From contig CAMUZN010000001.1 of the NCBI GenBank assembly GCA_947165235.1, forward strand, positions 234,242-298,241: DNA of 64,000 nt, written 5' to 3'. This DNA is from an uncultured Mycoplasmataceae bacterium. Lineage in GTDB: Bacteria; Bacillota_I; Bacilli_A; Mycoplasmatales; Mycoplasmoidaceae. Positions 11,801-24,432 of this stretch are shown here, piece by piece (positions within the stretch are counted from its first letter, which is position 1; every line of letters begins with the position of its first letter). Made by a program: the position numbers and the translations under genes. The notes under the pieces were generated by a model. It was not told where the DNA came from. It was given only the letters and a program-made list of their open reading frames with translations, and made no database searches.

Positions 11801-13853
11801 TTAAATGTTCTGCCAATTTTTTAATTGTCAATTGTCTTTTGTCACTATTTTTTCATGTTTGATCATTAAATTGTTTAATAAAATTTTCTCAATCTATGTA
11901 TTTTTTATCTGCTAATCGTGCTATATAGCAAGAAATTAATTCGTTTTTAACTTTGTCATAATCTTTATCACCTTTGTTTAATGTTGGTAGTTTACCTTCT
12001 CGTTCATTTATTTGACTTTTTAATTCTTTTATTGGTTTTTGATATATGTCGATAGATTCTTTTATGCTATCGATTGTTTCACCATCTAAACTATTAATTT
12101 TGTTAGTATTTAATTCTTCAATTGTGCAATTTAATAATCCAATTAAATTTTCAATAGTTGGTTTACTTTCTTCACTATTTTTCCATGTTGGATTATTGAA
12201 TTTTTGGACAAAATTATCTCAATCCGTGTAATTTTCATCTGTTAATTGGGCGAAATAACAAGAAATTAATTGTTTTTCATATTCTTTATTTTTATCTTGA
12301 AGTTCGTTAATTTTTTTTTCGAAATCATTTATTGGTTCTAGATACTTGTTAATTAATCGTTTTGTTTCATCAATTGTGTCTGTGTCTAAATTATTAATTT
12401 TGTTAGTATCCAGATCGTCAATTGAGCAGTCTAATTCTTCAGCTAGTTTTTCGGTAAATAGTGATCTACCAAGGACATTTTTCCATGTTTTATCATTAAA
12501 TTGTTTAACAAAATCATCCCAATTTGTATGGTCTTTATCCGCTAATTGAAATAAGTAATAAGAAATTAATTGTTTTTTACATTTTTTATTTTTATCTTGA
12601 AGACCATCAATTTGACCTTTTAATTTATTTATTGGTTCCAGATATTCATTGATTAATCGTTTTGCTTCACCAACTATTTTTTCACCTAAACCATTGATTT
12701 TGTTAGCATTTAGATCATCAATTGAGCAATTTAATTTTTCAATTAATTTTTTGATAGTTGGCTGTCTTTTTCCGTTTTCTTTCCATTCCTTACTATCAAA
12801 TTGCTTAATAAAATTTTCTCAGTCTATGTAGTTTTCATCTACTAATCGTGCTATATAGTAAGAAATTAATTCGTCATTTTTTTCACTTAATTCTTTCACT
12901 AATTTAGTCTTTTCGTCTTGTAATTTATTCCAATCTTTATCTTTATCATTTTTTAATATCTCTAATTTATCTTTTAATCCGTTTAATTCACTTTCTAGTT
13001 CAGTAATCTTAGTGTTGAATTCATTTATTATGTCTTTTCATTTTTTGATAAATTTTTGCGCATCATTAGTTATTTGTTCATCTAGATCATTAATTTTGTT
13101 AGCATCTAGATCTTCAATTGAACAATTTAATAGTGGAAGTAAATTTTCAATAGTTGGTTTATTTTTTTTGTCATTTTTTCATGCTTGAACATTAAATTGC
13201 TTAACAAAATTTTCTCAATCTATGTATTTTTCATCTGCTAATTGGGCTAAATAACAAGAAATTAATTTTTCTTTATTTTCTTTCAATTCCTTCTCTACTT
13301 TTAATATTTCATTTTTTATTTTTTTTATAAATTTACTACCATTTATCATGGATATTTCTTCGGCTAAAATCCCAATTTTGCTATCAATAACAAAATGGGA
13401 AGTTAACTCATCTAAAGAATTTAGGTGCAAAATATCTATTAGATCGTTTAAATTTTTTTTGTTTTCATTTTTTCACTGTTTATTATTTAGATTTTCTCGT
13501 AATTTTGCTAATGTTATTGTTTGTGTTTCAAGCAAGCAATTTGCGAGTAATAAAGCATCTTTTCGCAAATTAGGGTCAGCAAGATCAGTTAATTTTTCCA
13601 TTAAACCATCAAAACTATTAGTGTTGTATTTTTTCATTAATTTTTCGAATGGTTCAAATTTAAAATCAAGGTCTTTTTTAATCGCTTCTAGATTCCTAAG
13701 CTTTTCATTTAATTCATGAATTAATTTTTCAGATTCATTATCTTTATTAGAGCACGAAATTTGAAAAAGAAAGATTGGTAAAGCACTAAAACTAATTAAT
13801 AAAATTTTGAGTAGTTTTACCTTGAATTTTTGTTGTTTCATCATATTTAACAC
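8880..13853 (-). CDS. Giant repeat lipoprotein-like protein A (about 1657 aa)
   Basis: N-terminus MLNMMKQQKFKVKLLKILLISFSALPIFLFQISCSNKDN resembles a lipoprotein signal with Cys. All listed minus ORFs from 13853 to 9291 are in the same frame when TGA=Trp; TAA at 8880-8882. Confidence 0.9.
9290..13530 (-). repeat. About 14 tandem copies of a 75-110 aa domain in protein A
   Basis: Consensus KLISYYLAQLADEKYIDWDNFVKQFDNxTWKNxxxxKPTIExLxxLLNCSIEDLNANKINxLDEETxxxAxxLI, with variable coiled-coil spacers. Confidence 0.9.
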
Positions 13854-14146
13854 AGCTTACAATGTCATTCAAGCAAATAAGCATAAAAAATTATGGAAAT
13901 CATTATTAAAATTATAAACCTCCATTCTAATTGTGTTGATATACTTTATGGAAAACAAAATTTATGGTAAATCGATGTTTGTCATTTAATAATGAAATTT
14001 TATTTCATTCTTACGTTTTGTATTTGTAACACAAAAAATGTTCAAATTTGCCGTAATATTGTAACATTTAACGACTTTTCATTTATGCTTATGCATAATT
14101 GTGTATAATAAAAATAAAATAATTATAAGAATTAAGGTGGTAAGTC

Positions 14147-15136
14147 ATGTTAAGTCTCAAAAAAAGTAAAATTTTTAAAAAAATGATCATTTCTTCGCTT
14201 GTTGTTGCACCACTAACATCATTGGCTTTTATTCCTAGTATTTCACAAAAAATGGAAAAACAAAATTGTTCTTTAGTTCAAATTAAGAACGACAAGTCTT
14301 CTTTTGTGGACAAACCAATTTTGTATCAATTTGAAACAGAAGCAATTAATTATTTTCCTAACACTATTCCACTTAAATATGAAAAAATTGATTGAAATTT
14401 ACCATTTCATGTTTTAGTTAATAGTTTGGATAGTTTTGACGGTAAAAACTATTTTAAAGATTATTTAACAAAGTTAGCAATTGATTTTGATTGTCTACCA
14501 GATATCAAACAACACACATTTATTACTGTAATCAATTTAATTAATAATCTTGAAAATTCATTAAAAAATAAAATAGAGTATGCTAACTTCCAAATTGAAT
14601 ATTATAAAAAAAATAAAGAAAAATTGCTTGGAATTTTTAATATTTTTGCTAAAGAAAACAATTTTGATGATTTGGATGTAAGTAAAATGAATCTTTCAAA
14701 AATTAAACAAATAATTGTTAATAAATTTGATATTAGTGGTAATGAATTGGATGATTTAACATATGATGAACTAATAAACATGTGTAAATCAAATAATACA
14801 GAAGCAATTAAACAAATAGATGAAACAATCCAATTTTGTGAAGCATACAAAACTAGTTGTGAATCTAAATTAAGTCCTTTAAATACGACAAAGCAAGAGT
14901 TAATCAATTCACTTAATAATTTTGCTAATGTATGAAAGAAGAACAATAATTGATACAAAAACTTTGATTCTGAAAAAGAAATGTTAGATGAAATGAAAAA
15001 AGACTATGAAAAGAATAAAAAAGTAGATTTTGGTAATGCACCAAAAGTTAATTTACTACATCTATTTTCTTTGGTTTTCTCAAATATTGAAAAAGACCCA
15101 TTGTCATCATTTTCTTTTAATTTTCTTTGAAATTAA
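14147..15136 (+). CDS. Secreted or surface protein of unknown function (329 aa)
   Basis: MLSLKKSKIFKKMIISSLVVAPLTSLAFIPSIS leader; TGA=Trp joins 14147-14395 and 14426-14935 and continues to TAA at 15134-15136. Confidence 0.8.
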
Positions 15137-15249
15137 AACTTAATTTTTATTTTTTGCTATTAATATTTTAATCATTAATGATTTGTGATGGTTAATCATT
15201 GTATGGACGAAAATACTCGATAGTTTTTGGTTGCATTTTCTATAATCAA

Positions 15250-16515
15250 ATGATAATGAATTTTATTAATATCATTAGGAAAAAGAGTAAAAAAAACAAA
15301 TTAAGTAAACAAGAGATAGATTACATAATTAAAAATGTAGTTATGGGGAAAATTCCTGATTACTTAATTACTGCCTGGTTAATGACATTTTATATTAATG
15401 GTTGTAATTTAGATGAAGCCTATTTCTTAACACTAGCCATGTGGAAATATAGCAAAAAAATTGATTTAACAAAATTAAAAATAAAGCAACCGATTATTGA
15501 TAAACATTCAACCGGTGGTGTTGGTGATAAAGTGACACTAATTTTACTCCCAATTATTGCATCATTAGGTATATCTGTGGCAAAACTATCAGGTAAAGGA
15601 CTTGGTTTTACAGGTGGAACAATCGATAAATTACAATCAATTGGATGTCAGACAGAATGGTCGCAAAAACAAATGGTTGCATTACTAAAGAAAAATAATA
15701 TTTTTGTCGCTAGTCAAACAAATGATATTGTTCCAGCTGATAAAATTTTATATAACTTGCGAGATTTAACCGGAACGGTCGATAATTATGGTTTGATTGC
15801 TAGTTCAATTTTAGCAAAAAAATTTGCTATTTTGGGGACACATGTTTATTTAGATGTTAAATATGGTTCAGGAGCTTTTTGTCAAACATACCAACAAGCA
15901 AAGCAATTAGTTAGATATTTAAAATATATTGGCAAAAAAATGCAAAGAAAATTAACGATTATTATTTCATCGATGCAACAACCATTAGGCAAAGCAATAG
16001 GTAATCTTATTGAAGTAAAGGAAGCAATAGATTTTCTTTCTGGTAATACTAATAGTTATTCGGATATTAAGGAATTAATTTATCAATTCGCAATAAAAAT
16101 TTTAGTTGAAACGGAAAAAATATCATATTCTGATGCAAAAGAAAAAATTAATTTTGCGATCAAGTCAAAAAAAGCATTACATAAATTTTACTTGTGAATT
16201 AAAGATCAAAAAGGGATCGATCTATCAAAAAAAAACTTACCATTTAATCCTAAATATAAACTTTTGGTTAAAAGCAATAAATCAGGTTATTTAAATTTGA
16301 AATCAACTGCTCAAATTGGTAATATATGTCGGGATTTAGGCGGAGGAAGAATAAAGAAAGAGGATAAAATTGATTTTCAAGCTGGAATACATCTAATGAA
16401 AAAAAATGGTGATTATGTTAAAGTTGGTGAAGTAATTGCTGTGTTATATTCGTCAAAAAAAATTAATGACGATATTAAGAAAGAATTTTTAGATAATATT
16501 GTTATTAAAATATAA
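15250..16515 (+). CDS. deoA: Pyrimidine-nucleoside (thymidine) phosphorylase
   Basis: KLSKQEIDYIIKNVVMGKIPDYLITAWLM...IDKHSTGGVGDKVTLILLPIIASLGISVAKLSGKGLGFTGGTIDKLQSI; one TGA at 16195 read as Trp. Confidence 0.95.
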
Positions 16516-16794
16516 ATTTACTAATTCAATTTTATAAATATAAGACATGTTGATTTATTGGAATTTAACAAAATAATCTTTGTGAAATAATTTGCAGAAT
16601 TGTTTTTTCTTTAGTCTATTAAAAAGTATGCTAAATGTCAGTTCAATCATCTGATTATTTTTGTATGCTATTATAATTTTGCTTACTACGAAATTAACAA
16701 TTATTAATAAGTACATTGATCTCAAATAACCACTTCTCTATTTAAGTAAAATGGGCATTTATAATGCATTGATATTACACCAAAGTAATAATTG

Positions 16795-17335
16795 TTATTT
16801 ATCATTATCAATATGATTAAATGAATGTTTATACAACAAAATCAAATCGTCTACGGAATTTAAATATTTTTTTAAAAAAAGGTATTTTTTTTTGAAAATA
16901 ATATCGCAAATTTTTTTAATATTTTCGGTTTTACCTCAATGAATAATATTATGGCATGAGGGGCATATAGCTATTAAATTATCCTTAGAATTTATGTCTA
17001 ATGATTTAAAACTTTCTCTCATTTCACAGGGAATAATATGATGTATATGTAATATAGGTTCATTATTTGATTTTATATCAAGTTTGTGTGAATCTTTTAT
17101 TCAACACTTATAATTACACATTTTTTTTATTTCATCTTTTAGATCATTACTACAATGCACATTATTTCGATATTTTGATTCAATATCAAATAAAAAATCC
17201 TCATTTGAGATAAAATTGTTGATTACGTGATTGTAATCATATTTATCGTTTAATAAATAGTAGGTTCCTCATAAACAAATATTCCTATTTGTACCAATGT
17301 TGAAATAACTCAAATACGAATCTTGTCATATTTTT
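16795..17335 (-). pseudogene. HNH nuclease C-terminal part of a type II restriction endonuclease, out of frame with its N-terminal part
   Basis: Translation ...EPILHIHHIIPCEMRESFKSLDINSKDNLIAICPSCHNIIHWGKTENIKKI... is an HNH-type motif. The frame differs from the 17915 start. Confidence 0.7.
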
Positions 17336-17915
17336 TATCATCAGTTATAAAATTAAAATTTTCGCGATTTAAATCTTTTCGTGATCGTATAAAGGGAATT
17401 CAAGATTCAAAATCATTTTTACTCAATTTACCATATTTTTTCATCAAAAAAAAGATAATTCTAAATGGGAAGAGAGAAGGTGTTTTTGTTCGATTTGTGG
17501 CTTTATTGTTTGTATATTTAACACGCATTAGGCATATGATGAATGATTCGAGAACATCATTTCATTTTTGCAATTCATAATTTTTTAGCATGTTTAAACC
17601 ATCAATTGTTAGCATATATCGTTTCCCTTCAATTGATGGACACTCATCAATTAAACCGTAAAATAGAGGATTATTTAAAAAATGTGATATGCACGATTTA
17701 TTTTTTGGGTGATTAGGAAATATATCGTGCAAATATTGTTTTATTTCTATTTTTATTTGCTTAAATGTAGGTTTTTTGTTATTAATATAATGTAGAACAC
17801 CAAATGTTCTATCATTCATATATTTGTCATTATTTTTCGCATTAAAAGGTTGGTCAAAAATTCTACCATTTGACGGTGCTTGCCATTTGATATTCCGTAG
17901 TATTTTTTTTCGCAT
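17250..17915 (-). pseudogene. N-terminal part of the type II restriction endonuclease adjacent to the cytosine methylase
   Basis: MRKKILRNIKWQAPSNGRIFDQPFNAKNNDKYMNDRTFGVLHY...; begins immediately after the methylase stop. Adding one A to the A6 tract (17331-17336) fuses it in frame to the HNH part. Confidence 0.65.
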
Positions 17916-17918
17916 TAC

Positions 17919-18986
17919 TTAATGAGGCATTTTTGAAACAATTAGTTCACAAAATTTTGGTGGAAAACATTCACCTATAACTTTTCGAATCAAATTTTCA
18001 TTTGCTCATTTTGGAATATTTCAATTATCAGGAATACCACATATTCGCATCAACTCTAAAATACTTAATGCTCTAGCATCAGAATATTTTCCATTTTTCA
18101 ATTTTCAACCAGGATGGACATTATTTTGCGATGATATAGCACCATTACATATCGTTACAGTTGGTGCAGGTTTATATCATTCCATACGTTTATATGTAGT
18201 GGAAAATGCACTAATTTTTTTACCTTTTTTATTTATTGGGAAGTATTTTTTATTTTTCAAAGCTGTTTTTCCTGTAGGAGTGTGTGACATCCATAGTATG
18301 TGATTTTTATTATGATACAAAGCACGGTGATATTTATGAATCTTGGATTGTTCACCATTTTTTAACGATGGTAAATCACCAATCGCATCATAAACAGTGA
18401 TTTGATTATATTTCTTTGGTAAATTTCATTCCTTTTTGGAAATGAGTATTATCGCACGTTTTCGATGTTGTGGTGTTTTAAAATCAGCAGCATCAAGCAC
18501 TTGCATTTTTATATGATATTTATATTGCAACAATTCGTTTGTTATATATTCACTAATTTTAATTTTTTTTCTCCTAATGTAAATAGGGAAATTTAGTATT
18601 GGTGGAACATTTTCAATTAATATATTGTCCGGTTTTGTGATTTTGATGAATTTTATTACATATTTTATTAATTTGTTACGCGGATCTTCAATTAGCATTT
18701 TACCCGCTACACTCATGCCTTGACATGGTGGAGTAGCTAATAAAAATTTACAATCATTTTCTTTTCATATTTTTATTAGTTTTCTAAAAACACTATTATT
18801 TGTTATGTCCCCACATATCATTTTAGTATTAGGATATACATGTCGATAAAACATTGCTCTTTCGTGTAATAATTCATTTGCAGCAATGATATTAATTCGC
18901 TGTCTTTTTAAAAATAATTCATCGATTCCAACATTTGAAAAAAGTGACATTCCATTAATCACCTTATCCTTATTTTTTTTTGGCAT
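17919..18986 (-). CDS. C5-cytosine DNA methyltransferase
   Basis: ATPPCQGMSVAGKM (motif IV), ILIENVPP (motif VI), DAADFKTPQHRKRAI (motif VIII), and FSTTYKRMEWYKPAPTVT...ALSILELMRICGIPDNW (motif IX/X region). Confidence 0.92.
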
Positions 18987-19022
18987 ATTAATTAATATAC
19001 CATTTATTATTAAAAATAATTA

Positions 19023-20180
19023 TTAATTTTTGTATTTTTTTACAACATCATTTTTTGGAACATATTTTTCATTTTTTTCTAATCCAAATTTATTAAGCAT
19101 TTTTTCAAATTGTTTTTTTATATTCGTATAGTGTGTGTCATGTGTAAGATTAAATTCATTTCGCAATTTTTCAAAATTTTTTTTAATGTCGATAATATCA
19201 TTAATGAGTGATTTTATCAAAGTCATCAATTTATCTATATCATCATAAAACTCTCGCTTATTGTTTAATTCATCTAAAAAATCAAAAGAAAATCATAAAA
19301 TATGGCATCATTGTAAAAATATACTTGTTGAAGCAATAACAACACTATACTTATCAAAAATTTCTTTTATTTTCTTTACATATCGGCGACTAATTTCCAA
19401 AAATAAATCATCATCAGGAATAACCATTATTCCAATCTGTTCGGTATTCGGTTGACTTAAGTATTTTTTTGAAATTTTTTCTTTTGCTTCACTTTCAATT
19501 TTCTTAATTAAAATATCAAAATCAATTTTGCTATTTTCGTCTGGTTCAGAGGATGAAAATGTTTTTACATCAATAGGAATCCATTTTTCTCTATTTTCAT
19601 TTAGACGAAATGCAAATTCAACAAAATTATCACCAATTGCCAAATTTTTTGTTCAAAATTTTCCTTTTTCATAGCCACTTTGCTCAAAAATTTGTTCAAT
19701 TCATTTTTCACCAAAATTTCCGATCTGCTTTGTTGAGCGGAAAAACACATTATTAATTTTATTCATAACTTCTGTGTTACGAAAAATATTTTTACTTATT
19801 AATGCTTTTCAATTACGATATTCATTACTTTCATTCACTAATTTATCAATTTGTTTATTAAGGTCATTGATATGTTGTTCATCCACAATAAATTTACTCT
19901 CCTTATCTTTTAACTCTCTAATTTCTAATTCCAAGTTTCTATTTTTATTTTTCAAATCATAAAAATCATTATCATTTTTTTGCAATTTTTTAATTCGTTC
20001 ATCAAGATGATCAGCAAGTTTTGATTTTAAATCACTTATTAAAAGTTCTTCAATTTTTTGTCGTTGTGATTCATTTTCCTTTAGATTATTTTCAAAATAA
20101 TTAACCAATTTATTTCATGAATAAAATAAGCGTTTAAATCAACTAATCTTTTTTAATTTAAAATTATTATTGTTAGTCAT
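19023..20180 (-). CDS. rmuC: RmuC-family DNA recombination protein
   Basis: N-terminal coiled coil followed by GNFGEKWIEQIFEQSGYEKGKFW...VEFAFRLNENREKWIPIDVKTF...IGIMVIPDDDLFLEI...VIASTSIFLQW; frames joined with TGA=Trp. Confidence 0.85.
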
Positions 20181-20190
20181 TATAAAAATT

Positions 20191-20829
20191 TTACCAAATT
20201 ATTTTTTTATCGTGCAAATATAAATTTACTTTTTTAAAACAATCACTTCCAAAAAAACCGTAATTAGCACTTAATGGGGAAGGATGGGGACAAGAAATAA
20301 TTTTGTGCTTACTTTGATCAATTAATAATTTTAGTTGTTTAGCATTATTCCCTCATAGCACAAAAACAACATTTTTAGTATGTTCATTAATAAATTTAAT
20401 TAAATTATTTGTGAAAATATTTCAACCAATTTCTTTATGACTATTTGGTTTATTTTCCTCAACAGTTAATGTACGATTTAGCAATAATACTCCTTGTTTA
20501 GCTCAATCAATTAGTGTTTGATCAGTTTCAACTTTACCATATTCATTTTTAATTTCTTTGAAAATATTGATTAAGCTTTTTGGTGTTACACAATCATGAT
20601 TAACAGCAAAAGCCAAACCATTAGCATAACCTTTTGTGTAATATGGATCTTGTCCAACAATTACCACTTTTGTTGCTTCAAAATTAAAGTATTGAAAACA
20701 AGCAAAAATCTTATCTTTTGGTGGAAAAATATTTTTGCTTTTATATTCTTCGTTTAAAAATGATCACATTTTTTTAAAGTACAATTGTTTTACTTCTTGT
20801 GCAAGGAAATATTTTCAATTAGTTTTCAT
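20191..20829 (-). CDS. ung: Uracil-DNA glycosylase
   Basis: [84 protein letters not shown]. Confidence 0.96.
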
Positions 20830-22330
20830 TATTAATTTTAAAATGACCAATAATAATTTTATCAAGATAAATCCTATTGTTATCACTAAATAAATAGTTT
20901 AAAAATTGTAAATATTTTTCATCATAATTTGTTGTTTTATGGTTGTAAATATTTAATAAATTTCGTTTCATTTCTAAGATTTTATTAAGATTGATGATAT
21001 AACCAGATTCATTATGTTTTTCAGAGGCCTTGATAAATAAGTCATTATCTTTACATATTTCTAAAAAAAAAGCAGGGAAAATTGTTTGTAATGACAAAGA
21101 AACAATATTTTTTTCTGGTTCATTATCATATTCAACAATTTTATATTTAAATAAAGCAATAAAATTATTACCATCAATTTCTTTAGGTAAACGTGTGTCT
21201 TTAAAAGCATGAGAAATTTTTAATGGTTTTTCTTTTTCATCAATCTTTAGTTCAAAACTTTTATATGTTGGTAAATATTCCTTATTTTTAGCATAAAGAT
21301 TTTTATCAATTTTTTCCTTCATGATTCCTTTTCATGTATCACCTATTGCATCATTAATTTGTTTAACATCATTTTGATAGTAAGGAAAAGAAAAATCATC
21401 ATTATTTTTTGTTGGATTAACATATGACTTAATTAATGATCTTGCTTCAATCAAAATAGGAACGCAGTTGTAAACAAAAATTGTCTTTTTTTCTTGTTTA
21501 TTTTGTTCATTTGTTTTTGGTGTTACTTTTTCACTCCAATGACAATCATAACCTTTGTCAGTTAATAATTTGTATTGGATATCTTTCCCTTCTAAAATTT
21601 GCTTGAAACTAGAAGTGAAACCATTATTTTTTTTATCAACAAAATTATATGTTGGGAAAGGGAAAAAATCCTTTGCAAAATTGAAATTTATTTGGGTTGT
21701 TTTGAAAAAAGCATTCGTTTTACCAACAGAATGACAATTAGAACTAGCCATAGCTAATTCATAATAATTTTTTTTTGCCAGATTAATCATTTGTTGTTGG
21801 TTGGAATCAGTAAATTCTAACTGTCCACCCCAGGCATTATTTGTTTTCTTTCAATCACCAATTGTCATGTTTTGATATGAAAAACCGCTATCAATTAATA
21901 TTTTTGTTTGATTTGCAATTTCACTAACAATATTTGTATTAGCTAGAATCATTGTATTTTTATCTTTAATTTCTAATTCATTTATTTCTTTAAAAGTAGG
22001 AGAGGATTTATCAAAAGTATTTCATGTAATTTGGTTATCATTATTTTCAAAATTTGGTAAAGTATACGAGCATATTTTTTTTTCTGTTTGCACATATAAA
22101 CTAGATAAATAGTTTTCATAAATCATATCTTTACCATCGTGTGTGTAAAGTTTTTGCTTGCGGAAATAATAATATGGATCATTCTTATCACTAAGTAAAG
22201 CACTACCAACAATTAATGGTGTAGTATTTGCCCAATTTTTTGTACAACTTGTCAAACAAAAAATATTCGGTGTTAATGTTAATGGTAATGTTAAACTAGA
22301 TAAAAGTAAAATTTTTCTTTTTAATTTCAT
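20819..22330 (-). CDS. Putative lipoprotein
   Basis: MKLKRKILLLSSLTLPLTLTPNIFCLTSCTKNW lipobox; ORFs 22022-22330, 21332-21790 and 20819-21322 are in one frame with TGA=Trp. Confidence 0.85.
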
Positions 22331-23736
22331 TATTGCTTTTCACGTGGGACAAATAAACCGATTTTTTTAAGTAATGTTAAATTAATTCTAGTTGTTGCTC
22401 CATTACGATGTTTAGCAATAATGAATTGAATATCAATTTCCTTTTGGTTTGTCATAGAGTTTTTTATTTCTTGACTAATTTCATCATTTTTACCTAAATT
22501 ATCTTGTTCGGGATGATAAAGAAAAGAGACAATATCAGCATCTTGCTCAATTGCTCCTGATTCACGTAGATCAGCCAAAACTGGTCCCGTTGATCGCTTT
22601 TCAATATCACGTGACATTTGGGCAAGAGCAATAATTGGTGTATTAATTAAACGAGCAATAGCTTTCAATGTCTTACTAATAAAAGCAACTTCTTGTTGAC
22701 GGTTATATTGAATATTGCCTTTTATTTTTTGTCCCCGAATTAGTTGAAGATAATCAATAACAACAAGTTTAATTTCATATTCATTTGCCAATTGCTTTAA
22801 TTTTGATTGAATATCAATAATTGATAAATTGGCACTATCATCGATTAAAATTGGCAGAGTTGAAATTTTATCACAAGCAGCACTAACCATATCTCATTCG
22901 TCATCGGAGAAATTACAATTTCGAAGTTTATTGCTATCAATACTTTCAGTTTTTGCACATAAACTAATTAAACGACGACAAATTTGTTCTTTTCCCATTT
23001 CTAATGAAAATAGGACAATTTTCTTTTTTTTTGCTTGCTTATTTTTTACTAAATCTTCTGCAGCATTAAAAATGAAATTTAGGGCAATTGCTGTTTTACC
23101 CATACCTGGTCGTGCAGCTAAAATAATTAAATCACCTTTTTGAAAACCATTAGTTATATTGTCAATTTCATCAAATCCGATAGGTGTACCTGTAATTGTT
23201 CCTTTATCTTTAAAATTAGATTCAAGACTTTTATAGCATTTTGCAATAGCTTTGTCAATTGGTTCAAGTTGGGAATTTTTTTTTCGTTCAATAATATCGA
23301 GAAATTTTTTTTGCAAGTCTGCAATTTGTTCGGTTGATTTTGTTCAATCAATTTTTGTTGCCACAATTTCATTAGCAAATTCATCTAATTGACGCTTGGT
23401 TGAGGCATTATAAATAATTTCGATATTACTTGTAAAATCATCTTCGTTGTAAAAATTCGTTATCAATGTTTCGATATATATTTGTCAATTTTCAAATTGA
23501 TATTTTTCGTTTGTCGCAAAAAAGTCAAGTAAAACATTTTTATTAATTTGTATTGAATTATTTTGGTTAAATTCACATAAAGCTGAATAAATTGCACGAC
23601 ATTTGTCACTATAAAAATCTTTTGCATCAAGCGTTAAAATCGCTTCAGTCATTTTTTGGGGAAGATTTAAAATAGTGGTAATAACATCCTCTTCAATTTT
23701 TTCAATGTAATTACTAAAAATTTTTTCATTATTCAT
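22330..23736 (-). CDS. dnaB: Replicative DNA helicase (DnaB type)
   Basis: GFQKGDLIILAARPGMGKTAIALNF, VVIDYLQLIRG, IIALAQMSRDIEKRSTGPVLADLRESGAIEQDADIV. Confidence 0.97.
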
Positions 23737-24181
23737 CTTTTATTTTTTTCTCAACCAAAACATTTAAATAAGCAAATTCATTATGATTAAGATTTAATTT
23801 AACAACATGCTTACCAATTTTATAATTTTTAATATTTTGTTCAAACATAGTTTTATCGATAGTAATATTGTATTCTTGTTTTAATTTATCGATAATCATT
23901 TTATTTGTAATTGTTCCAAAAGTCTTATCATCATTAGCTTTTAAAGAAAAATTTAATGTAATATTTTTTAATTTTTCAATTAAAGCAGAATTTGCATTAT
24001 GTTGTTGAGCATTTTCCTTATCTTTTTTTTGCTTTTGTTTTGTTAAAATTGTCAAAGATGTTTTTGTAACAGGAACAGCCTTATTTGTCAAAATTAAATA
24101 ACGTCCATAACCATTTTTAACATTAACAATTTCATTTTTTTCACCATAATTCTTTATTGGTGATAATAAAATAACTTTCAT
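23729..24181 (-). CDS. rplI: 50S ribosomal protein L9
   Basis: MKVILLSPIKNYGEKNEIVNVKNGYGRYLILTNKAV. Confidence 0.95.
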   Translation of the reverse strand: MKVILLSPIKNYGEKNEIVNVKNGYGRYLILTNKAVPVTKTSLTILTKQKQKKDKENAQQHNANSALIEKLKNITLNFSLKANDDKTFGTITNKMIIDKLKQEYNITIDKTMFEQNIKNYKIGKHVVKLNLNHNEFAYLNVLVEKKIKDE

Positions 24182-24183
24182 AC

Positions 24184-24432
24184 TTAATCTTTCTTAATAA
24201 AGGGTAATAATGCCACAATCCTTGCTCTTTTTATACAATTAGCAATTATTCTTTGGTGTTTTTGGCATAATCCAGTAATACGACGGGGAATGATTTTTCC
24301 ACTAAAGTTGATATACGATTTTAATAATTCAATGTTTTTATAGTCAACATAATAAATTCCTTTGGCACAAAGTAAACAATGCTTTTTTTTGAAAGTATTT
24401 TTCTTTCTTTTTGGAAAATTTTGTTTTTTCAT
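24184..24432 (-). CDS. rpsR: 30S ribosomal protein S18
   Basis: CLLCAKGIYYVDYKNIELLKSYINFSGKIIPRRITGLCQKHQRIIANCIKRARIVALLPF. Confidence 0.97.
   Translation of the reverse strand: MKKQNFPKRKKNTFKKKHCLLCAKGIYYVDYKNIELLKSYINFSGKIIPRRITGLCQKHQRIIANCIKRARIVALLPFIKKD

Noticed and set aside
10468-12831. Recurring plus-strand ORFs (e.g. MSINPFMLVIVSPSKLLILLASRSSIVQFNN...)
   Set aside because: They repeat only because the opposite strand (gene A) is repetitive; no start or codon support.
9290-13530. CRISPR-like array
   Set aside because: Repeats are ~280-300 nt, degenerate, codon-phased and within one ORF; no short identical repeats with unique spacers and no cas genes.
16516-16794. Possible small gene or ncRNA between deoA and the HNH nuclease
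   Set aside because: Very AT-rich, no convincing ORF or structured element visible by eye.
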